A DNA stretch of 41,721 bases from an uncultured Gammaproteobacteria bacterium (GTDB taxonomy: Bacteria; Pseudomonadota; Gammaproteobacteria; Enterobacterales; Psychrobiaceae), in the NCBI GenBank assembly GCA_913060565.1, contig CAJXRU010000019.1, positions 1 to 41,721 of the forward strand, in the 5' to 3' direction. Made by a program: the position numbers and the translations under genes. The first letter of the stretch is position 1, and the number at the start of each line of letters is the position of its first letter. Below the pieces are notes generated by a model. That model was given only the letters and a program-made list of their open reading frames with translations. It searched no databases and had not been told where the DNA came from. This document shows, one piece after another, positions 1 through 7,355 of this stretch.

Positions 1-140
1 GAATACAAGGCATGATTTGTAATTAATGGTCATTCCCTGATTATAAATCATAACGCGGTAGTCGTTTTCTATCCAAGCTCCCTTCGGGCAAGGCGATAAG
101 CGACCAACTACGTCGTTATAAAATATTGGTTAAGAGAACT
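1..140. repeat. Hairpin-rich intergenic repeat-like DNA at contig edge
   Basis: No gene is visible. Bases 12-23 and 40-51 form an inverted repeat (ATGATTTGTAAT against ATTATAAATCAT, one wobble pair). A second, looser dyad has its centre near the CCC-TTC-GGG at about 80-89, with AACG at 52-55 opposed to CGTT at about 112-116. The style resembles dispersed palindromic intergenic repeats of Colwelliaceae genomes, and a contig start inside a repeat would fit. Copy number cannot be seen from one window, so the repeat call is inference. Confidence 0.35.
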
Positions 141-215
141 TAACGACACATCTTATGCCTACCATTTGGCACGCTTCTCGACTTGCTGAAATCATGTACT
201 TTCATTGGCAACGGG

Positions 216-221
216 TATAAT
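216..221 (+). promoter_or_regulatory. Candidate -10 element for ygfZ
   Basis: A perfect TATAAT lies 36 bases before the ygfZ start and is preceded by GGG. No good -35 hexamer sits 16-18 bases upstream, so this is a plausible but unproven sigma-70 promoter. Confidence 0.35.
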
Positions 222-256
222 ATGCCTCAAATCACTGTCTATTAAGGTTTCTTCCA

Positions 257-1210
257 TTGTTTAATTCTCTGACTACTTTTGATTTTTTCCCAAGTCTTCC
301 ACTAGGTGTTACCAAACTAGACGGCACTGACAATCGCCAGTTTTTACAAGGCCAACTCACGTGTGAATTAGATTCACTCACCACCAGCCACAGTCAACTT
401 GGCGCGCATTGTGATGCCAAGGGAAAAATGATGGCGAGCCTGCGCTTAATTGACAGCGGTAATGAAGTACTCGCTCTACAAGCCGCTGAAAATACCGCTA
501 TTCATTTGCCTATGCTGACCAAATACGCTGTTTTCTCAAAAGTCACTATCACCGATAGCACTGACGAGTTCATATGCAGTGGCTTACTAGGTCAAAACGC
601 CCAGCAATGGTTAGCAGACAATTACGGCGCTGCACTTAATGCTGAAAATGACGCCGTGAATACTGACATTGGCACGGTCGTTAAACTTGATGAAATTAAT
701 GGACCGCGCTTTCTTGTGGTATCGAATAAAAAACAGCATACGGCATTAACTCAAGTGATAAGCAATGCACAGGCACAATCGCAATCAACATCGTTGTGGC
801 AAGCATTAGATTGCGCCAGTGGTGCTCCACAAGTTACACCAGTAACTCAAGCTGAATTTGTACCGCAAATGCTTAATTTACAAATGATTGACGCGATTAA
901 CTTCAAAAAAGGTTGTTATATTGGCCAAGAAACCGTCGCTCGCATGCACTTTAGAGGGCTAAATAAGCGAGGGATGTTCATTTTGCAGTCTTCATCACAT
1001 ATTGATTGCAACGTCGGTGATAATGTTGAAAAACAACTCGGCGAAAACTGGCGTAACGCGGGAATTGTTGTCAGCGTTGCTCATGTTAATGAGCAAACTA
1101 TTGCTTGTGCAGTATTACCGACAGATTTTGAACTATCAGAATCAGTTAGAGTAAAAAACAATGTCCAAGGAATCTTCACGGTGACAAAGCCAGCCTATTT
1201 TGTCGATTAA
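257..1210 (+). CDS. ygfZ: tRNA-modifying protein YgfZ (folate-binding GcvT-like)
   Basis: 317-residue member of the YgfZ/GcvT-like family, which binds folate and supports Fe-S enzymes such as the tRNA methylthiotransferase MiaB. The family signature KGCYIGQE is present at about residues 219-226, including the conserved cysteine. Length is close to the E. coli protein (326). The start is TTG, with AAGG nine bases upstream; the next in-frame Met lies far inside the conserved N-terminal domain, so a TTG start is the best reading. It is followed by cdd after 51 bases on the same strand. In many gammaproteobacteria ygfZ sits beside sdhE, which would be outside this window if conserved here. Confidence 0.93.
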   Translation: MFNSLTTFDFFPSLPLGVTKLDGTDNRQFLQGQLTCELDSLTTSHSQLGAHCDAKGKMMASLRLIDSGNEVLALQAAENTAIHLPMLTKYAVFSKVTITDSTDEFICSGLLGQNAQQWLADNYGAALNAENDAVNTDIGTVVKLDEINGPRFLVVSNKKQHTALTQVISNAQAQSQSTSLWQALDCASGAPQVTPVTQAEFVPQMLNLQMIDAINFKKGCYIGQETVARMHFRGLNKRGMFILQSSSHIDCNVGDNVEKQLGENWRNAGIVVSVAHVNEQTIACAVLPTDFELSESVRVKNNVQGIFTVTKPAYFVD

Positions 1211-1261
1211 GCTAATTTACGGATAGATTTACTTTCTGCCTACAAAATAAATAAAAATAAT

Positions 1262-2185
1262 ATGGCTCATTTTACTAAATTATCGAGCGAGCAATTAACT
1301 GATTGCATCGCTCATTTGTCGACCCCGCTGCAACAGCAATTGAAATCGATAGTGTGTCGTGTTGATTTCAAAGCATGTTTCACCAGCGAACAAGTGCAAA
1401 CGTTATTAGCGCATTACTCTGCTTCAGATAAAGCGAATAAACAGCAGCTTTGTCGTGATCTTATTCCACTGGCCCAAAGTTATAGTTTGGCACCCATCTC
1501 ATCTTTTTATGTCGGTGCCGTAGCGATGGGAGAGTCAGGAAAAATTTACTTTGGCGCAAACATGGAGTTTAAAGGGCTCACACTCGCTCAAACCGTTCAT
1601 GCTGAGCAATCGGTTATTACTAATGCATGGCGCCATCAAGAAACCAAACTTGTTATGCTGGCTGTGAGTGCTCCGCCATGTGGGCATTGTCGTCAATTTA
1701 TTAACGAATTGAATGGCGCTGGTGATATCGATGTTTTAATCACTAAGCAGCCATCGACTCGCTTTGCTGATATTCTCCCAATGGCCTTTGGCCCGAGCGA
1801 CCTAGGTATATCAGCTCGCCTAATGGTGTCGCCAGATAATCAGCTAACGCTGAAATCAGACTCAGTATTGGCTCAACATGCATTATCAGCTGCAACAAGC
1901 AGTTACAGTCCATTTAGTCTTAGCCCAAGCGGTATCGCGCTACAAACACCTAATGGGCTATATCTTGGTCGTTATGCTGAAAACTGCGCCTACAACCCAA
2001 GTTTATCTCCCCTACAAGGTGCTCTTATTTCTCTACACCTCAGCGGTGACAGTATTAGTGATATTTCAAGCGCAGTACTGGTAGAGCATAAAGAAAGCAA
2101 GGTATCACAAGAAAAAACGAGTAAGCAGCTACTTAGCTTGATCAGCGATGTCACGCTAGAGACCTTACATTGTAGTGTGAAGTAA
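1262..2185 (+). CDS. cdd: Cytidine deaminase (two-domain enterobacterial type)
   Basis: 307 residues, like the roughly 294-residue E. coli type dimeric enzyme with a catalytic domain and a degenerate second deaminase domain, rather than the short (~130) tetrameric type. It deaminates cytidine and deoxycytidine to uridine and deoxyuridine in pyrimidine salvage, in the cytosol. The zinc/catalytic motifs are clear: HAEQ at about residues 113-116 (His ligand and proton-shuttle Glu) and PPCGHCRQF at about 138-146 (two Cys ligands). The ATG follows an A/T-rich leader without a strong ribosome site. It may be co-transcribed with ygfZ. Confidence 0.95.
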   Translation: MAHFTKLSSEQLTDCIAHLSTPLQQQLKSIVCRVDFKACFTSEQVQTLLAHYSASDKANKQQLCRDLIPLAQSYSLAPISSFYVGAVAMGESGKIYFGANMEFKGLTLAQTVHAEQSVITNAWRHQETKLVMLAVSAPPCGHCRQFINELNGAGDIDVLITKQPSTRFADILPMAFGPSDLGISARLMVSPDNQLTLKSDSVLAQHALSAATSSYSPFSLSPSGIALQTPNGLYLGRYAENCAYNPSLSPLQGALISLHLSGDSISDISSAVLVEHKESKVSQEKTSKQLLSLISDVTLETLHCSVK

Positions 2186-2206
2186 ACACGTTAAGTGTTA
2201 TCAAAT

Positions 2207-2238
2207 GTTGATTGCTTATTCCCCCTTGTGCAATCAAC
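2207..2238 (+). terminator. Hairpin downstream of cdd
   Basis: GTTGATTGC (2207-2215) pairs perfectly with GCAATCAAC (2230-2238) around a 14-base loop. There is no T-run after it, so termination by this hairpin is uncertain. TTGTGC (2226-2231) and TACAAT (2250-2255), 18 bases apart, could be a promoter for the next gene. Confidence 0.35.
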
Positions 2239-2284
2239 GCTTGACTCGCTACAATAAGTTCATTATTCGATTAGTGCCGTCATC

Positions 2285-2635
2285 ATGAACTTGCCAATAA
2301 TCTGTATCTTATTATCTGCTTTTGCTTTTCCTGGTGCCGCGCATTTTTACCTTAAAAAAATAAAAGTAGGAGCCTTATTACTAAGCTGTTTTTGCATCCC
2401 TTTCTATTTTGTTCTTGGCTTTGCAATAGACCAAATATTCTTGGTTTATCGCGCCTTGCTTACATTTAAAGTAGAACCTTCATTAAGCGCAATGTTTTGG
2501 TATATGTTTGAAAATTTTACTGATGAAAGTGAAATTCCATTTATTAAGTCCGCGGCATACTACTCGCTTGCATTTTGGCTTATTGGCATCGCAGACAGTC
2601 TAAGACTGGCATTAAAAGAGAATAAATTGCACTAG
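2285..2635 (+). CDS. Small inner-membrane protein of unknown function
   Basis: 116 residues with about three hydrophobic segments (roughly 4-20, 28-52 and 90-107) and an early FPGAAHFYLKK segment. Gly/Pro followed by HxYL and a Lys-rich turn is reminiscent of TM2-like small membrane proteins, but I do not recognise a defined family. The middle loop (about 60-85) carries acidic residues. It stands alone between cdd and the DUF3291 gene with about 100 and 150 bases of non-coding sequence on each side, so it is probably a separate transcript. Coding looks real because the hydrophobic pattern and charged tail are coherent and no better frame exists. Confidence 0.7.
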   Translation: MNLPIICILLSAFAFPGAAHFYLKKIKVGALLLSCFCIPFYFVLGFAIDQIFLVYRALLTFKVEPSLSAMFWYMFENFTDESEIPFIKSAAYYSLAFWLIGIADSLRLALKENKLH

Positions 2636-2788
2636 ATAGGTTTGTAATTGTCGAAAATTTAGGTACATTGAATCCCAGAGCGCACTATTTTCTTCCCCCG
2701 GCAACAAACGCTGTCATTTTTAAAAGCACAGTGATAATGAGTTAGCCATTTAGAGCGATAAGTAACAATTCATCATAAGGATCGTGGC

Positions 2789-3229
2789 ATGCAATTAGCA
2801 CAACTCAATATCGCGCAAGCAAAATATGACTTAGACGCACCGCAAATCAAAGACTTTGTTGATAATTTAGATATCGTCAATACGACTGCAGAAAATAACC
2901 CAGGATTTGTATGGCGCCTTAAAGATGATTCTGGCAGCGCCACTAATATTCAAGCTTTTGATGATCCAAACATGCTCGTTAATATGTCTATTTGGCGAGA
3001 TGTCGACAGCTTAAAAGATTTCATGTTCCGCACACATCATAAAGACTTTATGCGTCGTAAAGGTGAATGGTTTCATAAGTTGGAGCAGGCAAACTATGTT
3101 ATGTGGTGGATTGACGACAATCATATTCCTACCATCGAAGAAGCATTAAATCGGCTTGAGCATCTTAGAGAACACGGTGAAAGTGCTTACGCATTCTCTT
3201 TTAAGAAAGTCTTTAACAAGCTTATTTAA
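2789..3229 (+). CDS. DUF3291 domain-containing protein
   Basis: 146 residues, full length for DUF3291, a small family with a dimeric alpha-beta barrel-like pattern and no known reaction. Family-like features are the opening QLAQLNIA, the NNPGFVWRL segment (about 36-44), NMSIWRDVDSL (about 66-76) and the RRKGEWF / MWWI stretch (about 89-112). The ATG has AAGGATCG nine bases upstream. Its stop codon overlaps the stop of the convergent acyltransferase gene by four bases (TTAA at 3226-3229). No functional context is given by its neighbours. Confidence 0.85.
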   Translation: MQLAQLNIAQAKYDLDAPQIKDFVDNLDIVNTTAENNPGFVWRLKDDSGSATNIQAFDDPNMLVNMSIWRDVDSLKDFMFRTHHKDFMRRKGEWFHKLEQANYVMWWIDDNHIPTIEEALNRLEHLREHGESAYAFSFKKVFNKLI

Positions 3230-3888
3230 TCAATTAAATAGACGTCTGGTTGGTTAAATAACTGCTGTATTTTTTCAAAGAAGCGCCCTACATATAATCC
3301 ATCCATTACGCCGTGATGAACTTCGACCGATAACGGCATCATTAGACCTTGCGTTGTTCGAGTCGCTTTGCCATAAACTATTTTAGGAATACTATCGATT
3401 ACTGCCGTATTGCGGGCATTGGTAAAACTCGAAAAACTCACCCACGGGATCACGGACATGTGAACTTCATTTTGCGCTTTTTCGCCGCCAACAAACTGGC
3501 TGGCAATAAAAGGATTAGCTTTAGCAGTTTCTTGGGCGATGCGTGCTTTTTCATCAAAATCACTAAATGAATGTGCATACGGAAATCCACAAAAGCGCAT
3601 CGTTTCATCATCAGCTAAGATGGCGCAACTCACTTTAATTTTCTCATAAAGACGTACTTCATTGTCAACAATACGCAGCTTGAATGGCGCTAACTCGTTA
3701 ATTGCTATCTGTGTTAAATACAGGTAGGCATGAAAAAAGCTCAGTTGCTTATCCTTACAATAGGCAAGCAAGTAACTGGCGTCAATATCGGCAATGATAT
3801 TAAACCAAGGATGAGTGGCTAATTGATAAAATTTGAAATGCTCTGCACGCGGCCAGCTAGCCAGATCGATAGTTTGATAATTAGACAT
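3226..3888 (-). CDS. CatA-like O-acyltransferase
   Basis: 220 residues, the usual size for type A chloramphenicol acetyltransferase-like enzymes (PF00302). The catalytic motif HHxxxDG appears as HHGVMDG near the C terminus (about residues 191-197), with the expected VEV before it and the helix GRFFEKIQQL after it. The family transfers an acetyl group from acetyl-CoA to a hydroxyl. The substrate cannot be read from sequence: chromosomal homologues in environmental bacteria often do not confer drug resistance, and there is no resistance-island context here. It starts 10 bases after the stop of the hydroxyacid dehydrogenase on the same strand, so the two are probably one transcript. Confidence 0.85.
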   Translation of the reverse strand: MSNYQTIDLASWPRAEHFKFYQLATHPWFNIIADIDASYLLAYCKDKQLSFFHAYLYLTQIAINELAPFKLRIVDNEVRLYEKIKVSCAILADDETMRFCGFPYAHSFSDFDEKARIAQETAKANPFIASQFVGGEKAQNEVHMSVIPWVSFSSFTNARNTAVIDSIPKIVYGKATRTTQGLMMPLSVEVHHGVMDGLYVGRFFEKIQQLFNQPDVYLID

Positions 3889-3898
3889 AACAACTCAG

Positions 3899-4828
3899 TT
3901 ATAAATATTTAGATAAATTATTGGCCAACATTCTAATCAGCCTTTGACGCGCTTCCTTGGCAGCCCACGCAATATGCGGTGTTATAATTAGGTTATCACC
4001 TTGAAAATTCAGCAATGGATGATTTGACGGCGGCGGCTCTTGTGATAGCACATCAAGTGCTGCCCCAGCGATAGATTTATGCGTCAGTGCATTTAATAGT
4101 GCTTGCTCGTCAATCAAAGGGCCGCGAGCGGTATTTAATAGCAAGGCGCTAGGTTTCATCAGGGCTAATGCATCTTCGTCAATGATATGCTGATTATCCG
4201 CCGTTAAGGGGCAATGCAAAGTCACGATATCACTTTGCTTAAGTAGCGTCTCAAAACGCACTCGCCCTTTTCTAATAACATCATTATTTGGGCGTTCTGC
4301 AATCATGACAGACATTCCAAATGCGCGAGCGATTTTAGCCACCGCTTGTCCAAGTCCCCCATAACCAATAATACCTAAGATTTTATCTTGTAATTCATAG
4401 GTCGTGAAATCCAAACAACTAAAGAATGCACTGTTAGGCCAGTCATTGTTATCAATATACGCTTGATACGAACGCGCTCTACCAATTAACTGTAACAACA
4501 ACGTAAAGGTATGTTGAGCAACTGCCTGATCGCCATATCCCTTCACATTCACCACATTTATGCCAAGCTTTTTAGCACACACCAAGTCAATGTTATTCAT
4601 TCCCGTCGCAGCGATCCCAATCACTTTCAGCTGCGGTAACGCCGTTAATAGCTGCTCTGTGAGCACCACTTTATTGGTAATGATAAACTGCGCGTCATAA
4701 CAACGCTCTACAATTTGTTCAGGGCTAGTGGTTTTAAAACTATGCCAGCTATCAAACAAATCAGATAGCGGTGCCAAATCAATATCTTGGCCAAGAGTGA
4801 TTTGATCAAGTAAAACGCCTTTATTCAT
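3899..4828 (-). CDS. D-2-hydroxyacid dehydrogenase (NAD(P)-dependent, glycerate/hydroxypyruvate type)
   Basis: 309 residues, typical for the D-isomer specific 2-hydroxyacid dehydrogenase family. The Rossmann fingerprint is GYGGLGQAVAKIA at about residue 155. The catalytic triad regions follow in order: Arg in NTARGPLIDEQAL, Glu in DVLSQEPPP, and His in ITPHIAWA. It reduces 2-keto acids such as hydroxypyruvate or glyoxylate in the cytosol, or runs in reverse; the exact substrate is not determinable here. The order suggests glycerate dehydrogenase/HprA-like rather than SerA, since the C-terminal ACT domain is absent. First gene of a probable two-gene minus-strand unit with the CatA-like enzyme. 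Confidence 0.9.
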   Translation of the reverse strand: MNKGVLLDQITLGQDIDLAPLSDLFDSWHSFKTTSPEQIVERCYDAQFIITNKVVLTEQLLTALPQLKVIGIAATGMNNIDLVCAKKLGINVVNVKGYGDQAVAQHTFTLLLQLIGRARSYQAYIDNNDWPNSAFFSCLDFTTYELQDKILGIIGYGGLGQAVAKIARAFGMSVMIAERPNNDVIRKGRVRFETLLKQSDIVTLHCPLTADNQHIIDEDALALMKPSALLLNTARGPLIDEQALLNALTHKSIAGAALDVLSQEPPPSNHPLLNFQGDNLIITPHIAWAAKEARQRLIRMLANNLSKYL

Positions 4829-4896
4829 AACTAATTAATGTGAACTTGCGAAAATGTTGTTAGTCTACCGTTTAGATAAAGACAACACTAGCGCTC

Positions 4897-5028
4897 ATGA
4901 ATAAACCTTTAGCAACTAATACGTCAAAAGAGAAACAACATTGGTCACAATGCCCCAAATGTCGGATGATTAGAGGGATTGTGCTGTGGGCGATTATTTC
5001 AGGTAGCATTTATTTGTATGTTTATTGA
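4897..5028 (+). CDS. Possible 43-residue membrane protein with a CPKC pair
   Basis: An ATG-to-TGA frame of 43 codons. The N-terminal half is polar and carries C19-P-K-C22; residues about 26-42 form one hydrophobic segment rich in Ile, Leu and Tyr. A CxxC knuckle in front of a single transmembrane helix is a coherent design, which argues for a real gene. There is no clear ribosome-binding site, and I do not recognise a family. It lies divergent from the hydroxyacid dehydrogenase and 115 bases before ypjD, in an otherwise empty 315-base gap (4829-5143). Confidence 0.45.
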   Translation: MNKPLATNTSKEKQHWSQCPKCRMIRGIVLWAIISGSIYLYVY

Positions 5029-5143
5029 TAATAATTTGCAATTAGTAGTGTTAAAACAATGTACTTTTCAAATAGTACTATATAATGCAATTTTTACGCT
5101 TGACCATAATGACTTAGGCCTTTGAAACTCGACGTTAAAAACT

Positions 5144-5941
5144 ATGTGGATTGACATTTCATCATTTGGCGCAGCCGTTAGCTACGGCGTATGCCTTACC
5201 CTAGTATTACGCAGCTTATTTGCTCATGCCCCACTCAACGAAAAGTTAGTGTTTGGCTTTGCAATTATTGGTATTGGTTTTCATAGTGTTTCATTAGGGA
5301 ACGTTGTGCTAGGCAGCGATGGCACTAACATGAGTTTGTTGGTGGTTGCATCAATTGTCAGTTGGCTGATTGCCGCATTACTAACGATTGCAATCCCCAA
5401 GTTTGCCATAGTCACTTTACTTCCCGTTGTATTTGGGTTTGCATTATTAGCTGTGCTTGGTGTCTGGTTGGTTCCATCAAGTTTTATTACACATTTTGAA
5501 ACGCGTCCTGGTTTATTACTACACATTACCATTGCTCTAAATGCTTACAGTACTTTAGTCATTGCCGCATTTTACGCGATTCAATTGCACTTAATAGACT
5601 CTCGATTAAAGAGCAAAAAGCTCAACATTGCCAGTACTCCTCTGCCACCACTTATGACTGTTGAAAAGCAGCTTTATCAGTTAGTGATGACAGGGTTTGT
5701 ATTACTGACTCTTTCTTTAGCTAGCGGCTTTTTCTTCCTAGAAAACATGCTAGCTCAAGGACAAGCCCATAAAACTGTTTTATCACTCATTGCTTGGGCA
5801 TGTTACGCCTACTTATTGTGGCAACATCACCAACAGGGCGTGAAGATAAAAACATCAGTTCATGTCACTATCATTGGCGCAGGTCTGTTAACACTGGCTT
5901 ATTTTGGCAGCCGCTTTATCAGCGAAATGCTGCTAGCCTAG
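5144..5941 (+). CDS. ypjD: Inner-membrane protein YpjD, CcsA/cytochrome c assembly-like family
   Basis: 265 residues with about eight transmembrane segments, matching the length of E. coli YpjD. The HITIALNAYSTLVIAAFYAIQL-type segment (about residues 125-146) and the C-terminal WACYAYLLWQHHQQG stretch are characteristic of this CcsA-related family. CcsA relatives handle haem for cytochrome c maturation, but YpjD itself has no proven reaction. It lies immediately before the CNNM/CorC-type gene on the same strand, an arrangement common in gammaproteobacteria and the basis for suggesting a shared metal-ion or membrane role. The intergenic gap is 82 bases. Confidence 0.88.
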   Translation: MWIDISSFGAAVSYGVCLTLVLRSLFAHAPLNEKLVFGFAIIGIGFHSVSLGNVVLGSDGTNMSLLVVASIVSWLIAALLTIAIPKFAIVTLLPVVFGFALLAVLGVWLVPSSFITHFETRPGLLLHITIALNAYSTLVIAAFYAIQLHLIDSRLKSKKLNIASTPLPPLMTVEKQLYQLVMTGFVLLTLSLASGFFFLENMLAQGQAHKTVLSLIAWACYAYLLWQHHQQGVKIKTSVHVTIIGAGLLTLAYFGSRFISEMLLA

Positions 5942-6023
5942 CCTAACTTTGACTATTGCCCTCTTGACCCTAAGCTGTTATCACCGTATAACGAGCTATT
6001 AATTATTTAAAGGAACTCCATAC

Positions 6024-7319
6024 TTGGACAGCATATCTACCCTAACGCTCTTTGGGATCCTGTTCGGACTTATCTTATTGTCCGCTTATTTCTCAAGCTC
6101 AGAGACAGGGATGATGTCGATTAATCGTTATCGATTACGCCATCAAGTCAAGAATAAGAATAAAGCAGCTAAGCGAGTCGACAAACTTTTACAGCGTCCA
6201 GACCGCTTAATTGGCCTTATCTTAATTGGTAATAATCTTGTTAATATTCTCGCATCATCCATTGCCACTGTGATTGGTATTCGTTTATTTGGCGATGTTG
6301 GTATTGCTATTGCCACAGGTGCATTAACACTCGTTATTCTAATATTTGCAGAAGTCACCCCCAAGACGATTGCCGCTTTGCATCCTGAACGAGTAGCCTT
6401 TCCGAGTTCGTTAATTCTATTACCATTGCTAAAAATACTTTACCCGTTCGTATGGCTTGTAAATATCATTACTAATGGCCTACTACGATTACTTGGCGTG
6501 AATTCTAATGCACAGGGTGGTGATCAACTTAGCAGCGATGAGCTACGATCTATTGTGAGTGAAACCTCAGGTATGATCCCGGAAAAGCACCAACAAATGC
6601 TAACCAGTATTCTCGACCTTGAAAAAGTCACCGTTGAAGACATTATGATCCCGCGAAGTGAAATTGGCAGCATTGATATTAACGATGAATGGAAAAACAT
6701 CCAGCGCCAATTAAGTCATTTACAACACACACGCATCTTGCTGTATAGAGACAAAATTGATGACGCGGTTGGTTTTATTCATGCCCGTGATTTAATGCAT
6801 TTACAGTCAAAAGATCAGTTTGATAAATCAAACCTGATCCGTGCAGTACGCGAACTGTACTTCATTCACGAAGCGACTACCCTGAATGTTCAGTTATTGA
6901 AGTTCCAAGAAAATAAAGAACGTATTGGTCTAGTTGTAGACGAATATGGTGATATTCAAGGCTTAGTAACGCTTGAAGATATCTTAGAAGAGATTGTCGG
7001 TGAGTTTACTACCAATGTTTCACCTACGGTGAGTGAAGAAATTCAACTGCAAGAAGACGGTAGTTACCTTGTAGAAGGCTCAATGAATATTCGTGAAATG
7101 AACCGAGAAATGAATTGGAACTTTCCAACCGACGGCCCCAAGACCATTAATGGTTTACTACTTGAGTATTTCCAAGACATTCCAGACGAAGGCCTTAGCA
7201 TTCGCCTTGCTGGATATCCTGTGGAAATCATCAATGTTGAAAATAACATGGTTCAAAGCATTCGCATCATTGCAGAGCTATACACACCAGAAACAAATGA
7301 AGAAGAAGTTGAAGAATAA
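6024..7319 (+). CDS. CNNM/HlyC-CorC family membrane protein (YfjD/CorB-like)
   Basis: 431 residues with the standard order: an N-terminal DUF21/CNNM membrane domain with SSSETGMMSINRYRLRH near residues 24-40, a CBS-domain pair (about 205-325, including VTVEDIMIPRSEI and GLVVDEYGDIQGLVTLEDILEEIVGE), and a C-terminal CorC/HlyC domain (about 340-425) with an acidic tail. The family is tied to Mg2+/Co2+ efflux or resistance, with adenine-nucleotide sensing by the CBS pair; the haemolysin label is historical. The start is TTG, supported by AAAGGAA about nine bases upstream. Downstream of ypjD, probably functionally linked. Confidence 0.92.
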   Translation: MDSISTLTLFGILFGLILLSAYFSSSETGMMSINRYRLRHQVKNKNKAAKRVDKLLQRPDRLIGLILIGNNLVNILASSIATVIGIRLFGDVGIAIATGALTLVILIFAEVTPKTIAALHPERVAFPSSLILLPLLKILYPFVWLVNIITNGLLRLLGVNSNAQGGDQLSSDELRSIVSETSGMIPEKHQQMLTSILDLEKVTVEDIMIPRSEIGSIDINDEWKNIQRQLSHLQHTRILLYRDKIDDAVGFIHARDLMHLQSKDQFDKSNLIRAVRELYFIHEATTLNVQLLKFQENKERIGLVVDEYGDIQGLVTLEDILEEIVGEFTTNVSPTVSEEIQLQEDGSYLVEGSMNIREMNREMNWNFPTDGPKTINGLLLEYFQDIPDEGLSIRLAGYPVEIINVENNMVQSIRIIAELYTPETNEEEVEE

Positions 7320-7355
7320 GGCTTCTTCTTACTAAAAATAACAAGGATGTACCCT

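Noticed and set aside
3226-3888. Chloramphenicol resistance gene.
   Set aside because: The HHxxxDG motif shows the acyltransferase family only; there is no resistance-island or mobile context and substrate cannot be read from sequence.
7347-7355. Upstream ATG as start of the S9 peptidase.
   Set aside because: It overlaps the AAGGA ribosome site; the Met at 7356 is correctly spaced and opens the signal peptide.
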